From assembly GCA_028683995.1 (NCBI GenBank), contig JAQUGU010000082.1:1-7487 (forward strand): a DNA stretch of 7,487 nucleotides, given 5' to 3'. Both the position numbers and the translations under genes were made by a program. Of the stretch, positions 1 to 6,036 are shown one piece after another; within the stretch, counting starts at the first letter, position 1, and each line of letters opens with the position of its first letter. Origin of the DNA: Syntrophomonadaceae bacterium (GTDB lineage: Bacteria > Bacillota > Syntrophomonadia > Syntrophomonadales > Syntrophomonadaceae). Under the pieces are notes generated by a model that saw nothing but the letters and a program-made list of their open reading frames with translations, was not told the DNA's origin and made no database searches.

Positions 1-1554
1 CAGGAGAAAAATAACGTAACCTGGCTGGAATATGAACTCATCGAAAACAACCCGACCGGGGAATACCGCCGGGACATGACCTGGCGTGTTTTTGACGAAA
101 AAGCAAATCGACTGGCCAATCTGCTGCTCAAAAGGGGAATTAAAAAGGGAGATAAGGTAGCGATTCTGTTAATGAATTGTTTGGAATGGCTGCCCATTTA
201 TTTTGGCATATTAAAGGCTGGTGCCATTGTGGTCCCGTTAAATTTCCGCTATACAGCAGAGGAAATCAAATACTGCCTGGATTTGTCGGACAGCACAGCC
301 TTGATTTTTGGACCTGAATTTATTGACCGGATGGAATCAATTATCAACCAGATTCCCAAAGTTAAAACCATCTTTTATGCGGGGGAAAACCGGCCTCTTT
401 TTGCGGAAAGCTATGACCGGATTACGGCCAACTGTTCTTCGGAAGCTCCACCGGTTAGACTAACTGATGATGATGATGCGGCAATATATTTTTCATCGGG
501 GACGACCGGATTTCCCAAAGCAATATTGCATAACCACGGCAGTTTAATGTCTTCAGCATATACGGAGCAAGCTCACCATGGCCAAACCCGGGAGGACAAC
601 TTTTTATGCATACCGCCGCTTTATCATACCGGTGCCAAAATGCACTGGTTTGGCAGCCTTATTTCAGGAAGTAAAGCGGTATTACTGCGCGGGGTTAAGC
701 CGGAATGGATCCTTAAAACCGTATCCAAAGAAAAAATTACCATTGTCTGGCTCCTGGTTCCCTGGGCCCAGGATATTCTGGATGCCATTGAAAGAGGAGA
801 CGTAAATTTGGATGATTATGAGCTGTCCCAGTGGAGGCTCATGCATATAGGGGCTCAGCCGGTTCCGCCCAGTCTGATTCGCCGTTGGAAAAAGTATTTT
901 CCGGATCATCTCTATGATACAAATTACGGCCTGAGTGAATCGATTGGTCCTGGATGTGTTCATTTAGGTACGGAAAACATACACAAAGTTGGGGCCATAG
1001 GCATTCCCGGTCACAATTGGCAGGTTAAGATCGCTGATGGGAATGGAAATACCGTTTCTCCTGGACAGGTTGGCGAACTGGCAGTTAAGGGTCCGGGGGT
1101 TATGAAGTGCTACTACAAAGACCCGGAAGCAACAGCGGCAATAATTAAGGATGGCTGGCTATTTACAGGGGATATGGCCCGCAGGGACGAAGACGGTTTT
1201 ATTTATTTGGTGGATCGGAAAAAAGACGTGATTATCAGTGGGGGAGAGAATCTGTACCCGGTACAGATCGAAGATTTCCTGCGTGCTCATAAGGCCATAA
1301 AGGATGTAGCGGTTATCGGTTTGCCTGACAAACGCTTAGGTGAAATAGCAGCGGCTATCATAGAATTAAAACCAGGTCATCGCTGTACGGAAGAAGAGAT
1401 AAGCAAGTTTTGTGCTCCCATGCCGCGTTATAAGCGTCCTCGGGCCATTATTTTTGATAAAGTGCCGCGCAATCCTACCGGTAAAATTGAAAAACCACGC
1501 TTACGGGAAAAATACGGCGCCTCCAGTTTAGTGGCAGCTCTCACCGAAAGTTAA
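1..1554 (+). CDS. Acyl-CoA synthetase / AMP-binding ligase, 5' end cut off by the window
   Basis: Adenylate-forming enzyme (ANL superfamily) that activates a carboxylic acid with ATP to an acyl-AMP and then transfers it to CoA; expected to be cytoplasmic. The frame is open from base 1, and the 25 codons before the first ATG (76) already read like the family N-terminus (TWLEYELIENNPTGEYRRD), so the true start is upstream. Counting from that ATG, the visible motifs are the P-loop SSGTTGFPK at 140-148, YGLSES at 284-289, TGD at 364-366, the DRKKD hinge at 380-384 followed by SGGENLYP, and NPTGKIEK near the C-terminus with K470 as the adenylation lysine. All core motifs are intact, and the end looks natural (LREKYG, then a short tail). 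Substrate cannot be read from sequence; a medium/long-chain fatty acid or aromatic acid ligase is possible. A terminator follows, so it is transcriptionally separate from the genes after it. Confidence 0.93.
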   Translation, partial: QEKNNVTWLEYELIENNPTGEYRRDMTWRVFDEKANRLANLLLKRGIKKGDKVAILLMNCLEWLPIYFGILKAGAIVVPLNFRYTAEEIKYCLDLSDSTALIFGPEFIDRMESIINQIPKVKTIFYAGENRPLFAESYDRITANCSSEAPPVRLTDDDDAAIYFSSGTTGFPKAILHNHGSLMSSAYTEQAHHGQTREDNFLCIPPLYHTGAKMHWFGSLISGSKAVLLRGVKPEWILKTVSKEKITIVWLLVPWAQDILDAIERGDVNLDDYELSQWRLMHIGAQPVPPSLIRRWKKYFPDHLYDTNYGLSESIGPGCVHLGTENIHKVGAIGIPGHNWQVKIADGNGNTVSPGQVGELAVKGPGVMKCYYKDPEATAAIIKDGWLFTGDMARRDEDGFIYLVDRKKDVIISGGENLYPVQIEDFLRAHKAIKDVAVIGLPDKRLGEIAAAIIELKPGHRCTEEEISKFCAPMPRYKRPRAIIFDKVPRNPTGKIEKPRLREKYGASSLVAALTES

Positions 1555-1587
1555 CCCAACTACCTGGGAAGCATCTGTTAGGCAGTA

Positions 1588-1629
1588 GCATAAGAGGCTA
1601 TGTTTATTGAAAGCACGGCCTCTTTTTTT
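1588..1629 (+). terminator. Intrinsic terminator of the acyl-CoA synthetase gene
   Basis: AAGAGGC (1592-1598) pairs with GCCTCTT (1618-1624), followed by an uninterrupted run of seven T (1623-1629). The intervening bases can fold further: TGTTT 1601-1605 with AAA 1610-1612 and CA 1614-1615, leaving a bulged G and an ATTG loop. An outer GCATAA (1588-1593) can alternatively pair with TTATGC (1628-1633). It lies 34 bp after the stop codon. There is no T tract on the opposite strand, so it should act only on + strand transcripts. Confidence 0.8.
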
Positions 1630-1820
1630 ATGCCCGATACGGTCCAAAATAAGATTGTGTAAAACAAATGGGGAGATAAAAAAAGAAAAAAGGAACAAAA
1701 CGGATCATCACCCCAGGATGACCCTTTGTCGTAGTGTAAAGAGAACGATTACTCTAAGCCCTTCATTACTACTATTCTTAAAGGCAGCCGTAGTTCTTCG
1801 AACCATATCTTCGACCATCT
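1630..1820. other. Unassigned intergenic stretch between two terminator-like hairpins
   Basis: I see no convincing gene here. It begins with a purine-rich, A-tract segment (about 1670-1695, including GGGGAG at 1670-1675). A small hairpin follows at 1702-1724 (TCATC/GATGA around a 7-base loop, plus a GG/CC pair after one mismatch), and then an imperfect tandem repeat at 1795-1818. Short frames exist on both strands (+ strand ATG at 1718 to the TGA at 1820-1822; - strand ATG at 1818 to the stop at 1708-1710), but neither has a usable ribosome binding site. No good -35/-10 pair was found for an independent transcript. It could hold a small RNA or be decayed sequence. Confidence 0.4.
1795..1818. 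repeat. Imperfect tandem direct repeat, two 11-12 bp copies
   Basis: TCTTCGAACCAT (1795-1806) is followed after one base by TCTTCGACCAT (1808-1818). The copies differ by a single A, and the period is 13 bp. It lies directly before the second terminator-like hairpin. Function unknown, and the length is short enough that chance is possible. Confidence 0.5.
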
Positions 1821-1821
1821 G

Positions 1822-1843
1822 AGACCCGGAAAGGTCTTTTTTT
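1822..1843 (+). terminator. Second intrinsic-terminator-like hairpin
   Basis: AGACC (1822-1826) pairs with GGTCT (1833-1837) around a CGGAAA loop, and the run of seven T (1837-1843) starts at the last base of the stem. The stem is short (5 bp, plus a possible G-U pair), so efficiency is uncertain. It lies upstream of the promoter proposed for the next operon, so it would not attenuate that transcript. It may back up the first terminator or end a small transcript from 1630-1820. Confidence 0.55.
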
Positions 1844-1894
1844 ATTCTCTGCGTAAAAAGGTGCAGCTCACCATTATTTGAGGTTATTCATCAT

Positions 1895-1933
1895 TTATAA
1901 CTTTTTCGTAACCATTTTTAAGTATTTTGTAAC
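1895..1933 (+). promoter_or_regulatory. Phased TTnTAAC repeats, candidate OmpR/PhoB-family response regulator site
   Basis: Four head-to-tail heptamers are visible: TTATAAC (1895-1901), TCGTAAC (1906-1912), TTTTAAG (1916-1922) and TTGTAAC (1927-1933). They are separated by AT-rich spacers of 4, 3 and 4 bases, giving a period of 11, 10 and 11 bp. A 7+4 direct-repeat layout is the known architecture of PhoB boxes, and TGTAAC also fits the published WalR box half-site TGTWAH with N5 spacing; the other copies match less well. The array ends 4 bases before the proposed -35 element, as expected for an activator contacting RNA polymerase. The response regulator of the same operon is the obvious candidate to bind it, which is inference. 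Confidence 0.5.
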
Positions 1934-1937
1934 GCAA

Positions 1938-1966
1938 TTAGCAAAAAAAATTGTTATTGTTATAAA
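1938..1966 (+). promoter_or_regulatory. Promoter of the oatA-regulator-kinase-lipoprotein operon (extended -10)
   Basis: TTAGCA (1938-1943, four of six bases match TTGACA) is 17 bp from TATAAA (1961-1966). A TG at 1958-1959 forms an extended -10 (TGnTATAAA). Transcription would start near 1973, giving a leader of about 55 bases before the GTG at 2030. The weak -35 next to a phased repeat array suggests an activated sigma-A-type promoter. Confidence 0.6.
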
Positions 1967-2011
1967 AAAGGACATGCTTTAGGCGTCGTGGGATACTGAA
2001 GAATATTGGAC

Positions 2012-2016
2012 GGAGA
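2012..2016 (+). promoter_or_regulatory. Probable ribosome binding site of the oatA-like gene (long spacing)
   Basis: GGAGA lies 13 bases before the GTG start at 2030, longer than the usual 5-9. A TGA at 2018-2020 in the same frame rules out any earlier start, and the next in-frame ATG (2072) has no purine-rich site and would cut into the conserved start of the acyltransferase domain. Inefficient initiation is possible. Confidence 0.5.
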
Positions 2017-2029
2017 GTGAAATCAAGCA

Positions 2030-3889
2030 GTGGAACGGGATGGAAGGAATCAACTCGATGCCCGACGTTATATGCCGGGATTGGATGGACTGCGGGCTCT
2101 GGCGGTGCTGGCGGTGATTGCCTACCACTTGCACCTGCCCTGGGCTCCGGGAGGTCTATTAGGGGTATGCATATTTTTTGTTCTGTCCGGTTACCTGATT
2201 ACAGACATTTTGGTTGCCCAATGGCAGTTTTCCGGGGGCTTGAATCTGAAGGAATTCTGGCTGGGCCGGGCCCGGCGGTTGCTGCCGGCACTGTTTGTCA
2301 TGCTGGCCGGCGTAATCGTCTGGCTCTCTTTCTGCGATCCCGGGGGGCTGTCATCATTGTGGAATGATGTTATTGCGGTGGTATTCTATATCAGCAACTG
2401 GTGGCTGATCTTTCATCAGGTTTCTTACTTTGCCAGTTTCGGACCTCCTTCGCCATTAGGGCACCTCTGGTCCTTAGCCATAGAGGAACAGTTTTATTTG
2501 CTCTGGCCTTTGTTGTTATGGCTGGGGCTGCGTTACATTCCCCGGCGGGGCCGCCTGATCCGGCTGATCATGGCTTTGGCTTTTATTTCGGCCATCTCCA
2601 TGGCCATTATTTATCAACCTGGCATGGATCCCAGCCGGGTTTACTACGGAACCGATACCCGCTGTTTTGCTCTGCTGATCGGCGCGGCCCTGGCACTGAT
2701 ATGGCCCAGTCGCAGGCTGTCGGCTGATTTGCCCCCCCGACGTCGCCTATTTCTTGATGCAGCCGGGGGAGCTGCGCTGCTGGCTGTGCTAGTAATGATC
2801 TGGCAGAACAATCAATATCAGACTTTTCTATACTATGGCGGGCTTTTTCTTTTCGCAATCATCTCGGCGGTCCTGGTGGCAGTGCTGGCTCATCCGGCCA
2901 GCCGTCTGGGCAGGGTTTTTGGCATGCAGCCATTACGATGGCTGGGGGTTTGCTCGTATGGAATTTATCTCTGGCACTACCCGGTAATCATTCTGACCAG
3001 TCCGGGGTTCAATACAGAGGGACTGAGTATTGTTCTGGCGGGGGAACAAATGCTGTTGAGTATTCTTCTGGCAGCGGTTTCGTGGTATTTTATTGAAGAA
3101 CCGATCCGTCACGGCAAGTGGAAAAAGCAGTGGAAGCGTTTGCCCATCGTATTAAGACAACTCCCCAGGTTATTGGGAGCGCATGGTAAGGCTGCCTCAA
3201 CCAGTATTATATTAATCATGTTTGTATTTGTATCGGTGGGAAGCGGATGTTCATTGATCAGTCATACCCATCAGCAGAGTATACCACCCCGGGCGGCCGC
3301 TAAAACGGAGCAAACGGTCAAGCCTGTCGCAACCCAAGTACAGGAAAGCAAGGATAATGAAACCGAGAGCCAGGCCGGCACGGAGGCGGCAAATGAGGAT
3401 CCAGACAAAAGGGATGTATTTACTGGGAAAGGAGTTACGGCTATCGGTGATTCAGTCATGGTGGAAGTTGGCCCGGCATTGCAGGAGCTTTTTCCGGACA
3501 TTGTAGTGGATAGCAAAATTGGCCGGCAGATGTATCAGGCGCCCCAGGTCATAAAAAATCTTAAAGATCAAGGAATGCTGGGAAATACGGTTATTATCGA
3601 GCTGGGAGCAAATGGTGCGTTTACGGAAAAACAGTTTGCGGATATACTGGAATTGCTGGGAAAAGACCGGCAGATTGTGCTGATTAATACCCGGGTTCCG
3701 AAACCGTGGGAAAGTGTGGTCAACAAACTTCTGGCCCAGACTGCCGATGACAATTCAAATATAAAACTGGTGGATTGGTATACCGCCAGCAGCGGCCATA
3801 ATGAATATTTTTACTCGGACGGAGTGCACCTGCAACAAGCCGGTCTCCAGGCCTATGCGTCGCTGGTGGTCGATGCGGTTAACCCTTGA
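2030..3889 (+). CDS. oatA: OatA-like membrane O-acetyltransferase (acyltransferase 3 domain plus SGNH domain)
   Basis: Predicted 619-residue membrane protein that moves acetyl groups across the membrane and attaches them to a surface glycan, by analogy with OatA acting on peptidoglycan muramic acid. The N-terminal acyltransferase 3 domain (about 13-360) shows PGLDGLRALAV, the conserved His33, FFVLSGYLIT (49-58), the WSLAIEEQFYLLWP motif (147-160) and GIYLWHYP (311-318), with about ten membrane segments. A last hydrophobic segment (about 391-409) and a low-complexity Glu/Thr/Ala-rich linker (about 411-465) lead to an extracytoplasmic SGNH domain. There, GDSV holds nucleophile Ser475, GANG holds Asn528, and DGVH provides Asp597 and His600, so the catalytic set is complete. 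Length and order match OatA/YrhL proteins, and the SGNH part resembles staphylococcal OatA from memory. The exact glycan is not proven; teichoic acid or another polysaccharide is possible. GTG start. First gene of the operon. Confidence 0.92.
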   Translation: MERDGRNQLDARRYMPGLDGLRALAVLAVIAYHLHLPWAPGGLLGVCIFFVLSGYLITDILVAQWQFSGGLNLKEFWLGRARRLLPALFVMLAGVIVWLSFCDPGGLSSLWNDVIAVVFYISNWWLIFHQVSYFASFGPPSPLGHLWSLAIEEQFYLLWPLLLWLGLRYIPRRGRLIRLIMALAFISAISMAIIYQPGMDPSRVYYGTDTRCFALLIGAALALIWPSRRLSADLPPRRRLFLDAAGGAALLAVLVMIWQNNQYQTFLYYGGLFLFAIISAVLVAVLAHPASRLGRVFGMQPLRWLGVCSYGIYLWHYPVIILTSPGFNTEGLSIVLAGEQMLLSILLAAVSWYFIEEPIRHGKWKKQWKRLPIVLRQLPRLLGAHGKAASTSIILIMFVFVSVGSGCSLISHTHQQSIPPRAAAKTEQTVKPVATQVQESKDNETESQAGTEAANEDPDKRDVFTGKGVTAIGDSVMVEVGPALQELFPDIVVDSKIGRQMYQAPQVIKNLKDQGMLGNTVIIELGANGAFTEKQFADILELLGKDRQIVLINTRVPKPWESVVNKLLAQTADDNSNIKLVDWYTASSGHNEYFYSDGVHLQQAGLQAYASLVVDAVNP

Positions 3890-3923
3890 ACTTAAAAGAT
3901 GTATAAATTACTGATACGGGAGT

Positions 3924-3927
3924 GGAG
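3924..3927 (+). promoter_or_regulatory. Ribosome binding site fixing the response regulator start
   Basis: GGAG lies 7 bases before the ATG at 3935. The earlier in-frame ATG at 3899 has only TTAAAAG before it and would add 12 residues not expected in the family, so 3935 is preferred. Confidence 0.8.
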
Positions 3928-3934
3928 ATATCCG

Positions 3935-4648
3935 ATGAACGAAATAAAAACGAAAGTTCTGGTTGTTGAAGATGAAGAGCCCATCAGACGTTTTATCACC
4001 CTTAATCTCAGTGCGGCCGGTTATGAAATTGGCGAAGCGGATACGGGGGAGAAAGCGCTGGCCATGTTGGGGAGCTTTACACCTGAAGTTATCGTGCTGG
4101 ATTTGATGCTGCCGGGAATCGACGGATTGGAAGTCTGCCAGCAGGTCCGGGAAAAGATGCCTGAGACGTTTGTGATCATGCTGACGGCCAAAGGGCAGGA
4201 TACCGATAAAATTCTCGGCCTCGAACTAGGAGCCGACGATTATATGGTCAAACCGTTTAATCCCATTGAATTAACCGCGCGAATCAAGGCCATGTTAAGG
4301 CGCAGCCCCCATTTCAAGGCGGGACATGATATACTGGCATGCGATGATCTGTTGCTGGACCTCGCTGCCAATAAATTTTTTAAAAACCATAGTGAAATCG
4401 AATTAACGCCGACCGAATTCGCTTTGCTGAAGATGTTTATGGAAAATCAGGGCAAGGCGCTGGAACGCAATGAGATGTTGAATGTCGTCTGGGGAGAGAA
4501 TTATTATGGCGATACCAAAACCCTGGACGTGCATATCAGACGGTTACGGGAAAAGCTGGAAGATAATCCCTCGGAGCCTGAATACATAAAAACAGTTTGG
4601 GGCCGCGGCTATCGATGGCAAGCCGGAGCCCGCAGGAGCACGCCATGA
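3935..4648 (+). CDS. OmpR/PhoB-family response regulator
   Basis: DNA-binding response regulator, 237 residues from the ATG at 3935, a normal length for the family. Receiver domain (about 6-120): acidic pocket Glu12/Asp13, phospho-acceptor Asp56 in IVLDLMLPG, the switch Thr84 in MLTAK, and Lys106 in MVKPF, so all phosphorylation residues are present. A winged-helix effector domain (about 132-230) follows: ELTPTEFALL, then the recognition-helix region TKTLDVHIRRLREKL, then the wing IKTVWGRGYRW. The partner kinase is encoded immediately downstream with an ATGA start/stop overlap. The 45 bp after the oatA-like gene contain no terminator or promoter that I can see, so co-transcription is likely. 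Family members bind tandem half-sites about 11 bp apart, matching the repeat array before this operon. PhoP, WalR or another subgroup cannot be settled by eye. Confidence 0.93.
   Translation: MNEIKTKVLVVEDEEPIRRFITLNLSAAGYEIGEADTGEKALAMLGSFTPEVIVLDLMLPGIDGLEVCQQVREKMPETFVIMLTAKGQDTDKILGLELGADDYMVKPFNPIELTARIKAMLRRSPHFKAGHDILACDDLLLDLAANKFFKNHSEIELTPTEFALLKMFMENQGKALERNEMLNVVWGENYYGDTKTLDVHIRRLREKLEDNPSEPEYIKTVWGRGYRWQAGARRSTP
4634..4638 (+). promoter_or_regulatory. Ribosome binding site fixing the histidine kinase start
   Basis: AGGAG lies 6 bases before the ATG at 4645, inside the end of the response regulator gene. It selects 4645 over an in-frame ATG at 4597, which would add 16 residues encoded wholly inside the regulator gene. 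Confidence 0.8.
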
Positions 4649-6036
4649 AGGGAATCAGATTAAGGCTGACGGTCATTTTTATGATCGTTATTATTTGCAC
4701 CGTTGCGATTTTGGAAATACTGCTTATTTATATCGTCAGGCAGAATTACTATAACAGTCTGGAAGGAAGTTTGCACAATCAGATAAAGATTTGCGCGGAC
4801 ATGTATTCCAAATATTATGGTGATACCTCGCTGCAGGATAATGTGCTTTATAATGTTGATACATTTTGGAACCAGAGCAATGCCGAAGTGCAGATTGTCG
4901 ATCAAGACGGCAATATTATCATGGATTCCCAGGGCATCATTTCAACGGAGACAGCCGGCAGCGACATCAAAGAAGCTTTGGACGGCAAAAATGGGAGTTG
5001 GATAGGAACCGTAAACGGGCAAAAAGTCATGACCGTTGCCAATCCACTGAAATCAGGCGACAAAGTCGTTGGTGCCCTGCGATTTGTCGCCTCGTTAAGC
5101 GCCGTTGACCAGGATATTTTGAAAACCGAAGAGATTTTTATCCTGATCGGTTTGTTGGTAATCCTCATCGTTGGTTCGGTGAGTGCCCTTTTAGCCAACA
5201 CCATTGTGGTGCCCTTGCAGGAAATTACCTCTGTGGCGCAAAAGATGGCCAGGGGCAATTTCCAAATCAAAAGCCAGAAAAAGCGTGACGATGAGATCGG
5301 TAAACTTTCCGACACTTTGAATTACCTGGCTGATGAAATCGTTAAAAAAGAACAGCTTAAAAACGACTTTATTTCTTCCGTGTCTCATGAACTGCGAACC
5401 CCCCTGACCTCCATTAAGGGCTGGGCGATTACGTTACAGAGTGAGAAATTTCAGCAGAAAGAAATGCTTAACGATGGCCTGAATATCATTGCCCAAGAGT
5501 GCGACCGGCTGACCCGGATGGTAGAAGAACTTTTGGATTTCTCCAAGTTTGTCTCCGCCAGAATCAAACTCAACCCGGAAGAAGTAAATCTGATGGATCT
5601 GTGCCAGCATTTGGGCAAACAGCTGACCCCGCGGGCCATGCGGGAAAATATTGAGTTTACCGTTGCCTATCCTGAAAACATGCCCCCTATTTATGCGGAC
5701 GCAAACCGGCTGAAACAGTTGTTTATTAATATTTTGGATAATGCCTTTAATTTCAATCATGCGGGAGGCTACGTCCGTTTTAAAGCGGAAATGCAGGATC
5801 AAAGTTTTAAATTTACCATCTCTGACAGCGGTTGCGGCATCGGTGCCGATGAACTGCCCAGTGTAAAAGAGAAGTTCTATAAAGGTAAAAGCTCGCTATC
5901 GAAAAACGGCATCGGGCTTTCCATTTGCGAGGAGATCGTTACCCTTATGAAAGGCAAACTGGAAATCATGAGCGAGCTAAACCAGGGCACCGATGTGGTG
6001 ATTATTTTACCTAAAGGGGAGAGGGCCGATGCTTAA
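4645..6036 (+). CDS. Membrane sensor histidine kinase (Cache-like sensor, HAMP, HisKA, HATPase)
   Basis: Sensor kinase of 463 residues that should autophosphorylate and pass phosphate to the response regulator encoded just before it. Membrane segment 1 is at about 9-31 and segment 2 at about 164-187. The roughly 130-residue loop between them is outside the membrane and looks PAS/Cache-like (EVQIVDQDGNIIMDS, then VMTVANPLKSGDKVVGALRF). HAMP spans about 186-240. The HisKA H-box SVSHELRTPL carries phospho-acceptor His248. The ATP-binding domain has an N-box with Asn362 and Asn366, a G1 box DSGCG (394-398), an F-box-like KFYKGK (410-415) and a G2 box NGIGLSI (421-427). No key residue is missing, so it should be active. 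There is no cytoplasmic PAS domain between HAMP and HisKA, unlike typical WalK or full-length PhoR. The start overlaps the regulator stop (ATGA), and the end overlaps the next gene by 8 bp, implying translational coupling on both sides. Signal unknown. Confidence 0.93.
   Translation: MKGIRLRLTVIFMIVIICTVAILEILLIYIVRQNYYNSLEGSLHNQIKICADMYSKYYGDTSLQDNVLYNVDTFWNQSNAEVQIVDQDGNIIMDSQGIISTETAGSDIKEALDGKNGSWIGTVNGQKVMTVANPLKSGDKVVGALRFVASLSAVDQDILKTEEIFILIGLLVILIVGSVSALLANTIVVPLQEITSVAQKMARGNFQIKSQKKRDDEIGKLSDTLNYLADEIVKKEQLKNDFISSVSHELRTPLTSIKGWAITLQSEKFQQKEMLNDGLNIIAQECDRLTRMVEELLDFSKFVSARIKLNPEEVNLMDLCQHLGKQLTPRAMRENIEFTVAYPENMPPIYADANRLKQLFINILDNAFNFNHAGGYVRFKAEMQDQSFKFTISDSGCGIGADELPSVKEKFYKGKSSLSKNGIGLSICEEIVTLMKGKLEIMSELNQGTDVVIILPKGERADA
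6015..6021 (+). promoter_or_regulatory. Ribosome binding site of the lipoprotein gene
   Basis: AGGGGAG, a strong Shine-Dalgarno match, lies 7 bases before the ATG at 6029 and inside the 3' end of the kinase gene. It supports independent, efficient initiation as well as coupling. Confidence 0.8.

Noticed and set aside
1708..1818. 36-codon frame on the - strand (starts MVEDMVRRTT)
   Set aside because: Codon content looks passable, but no ribosome binding site precedes the ATG at 1818, no good - strand promoter was seen, and I know no matching small protein.
1718..1822. 34-codon + strand frame ending just before the second terminator
   Set aside because: The location before a hairpin is suggestive, but there is no Shine-Dalgarno site at a proper distance and the composition is not distinctive.
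1640..1845. Riboswitch, T-box, 6S RNA or SRP RNA before the second terminator
   Set aside because: I compared from memory for T-box (AGGGTGGnACC), c-di-GMP, Mg2+, 6S and SRP signatures and saw none of their conserved motifs; the terminator also precedes the operon promoter.
2017..2367. 116-codon frame starting GTG 2017, overlapping the start of the oatA-like gene
   Set aside because: It lies in another frame over strongly conserved acyltransferase sequence, its GTG directly abuts the GGAGA with no spacing, and the product shows no recognisable domain.
3290..3300. SmaI/NotI-like bases (CCCGGGCGGCCGC) that might hint at a cloning junction
   Set aside because: They lie inside an intact frame, within the natural Ala-rich linker of the acetyltransferase, with no vector-like sequence around; coincidence of GC-rich codons.
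3899..3934. Earlier ATG (3899) for the response regulator
   Set aside because: No ribosome binding site there, whereas ATG 3935 has GGAG at 7 bases and gives the usual receiver-domain N-terminus.
4597..4644. Earlier ATG (4597) for the histidine kinase
   Set aside because: It would extend 16 codons into the regulator gene without a clear Shine-Dalgarno site; ATG 4645 has AGGAG and the common ATGA overlap.
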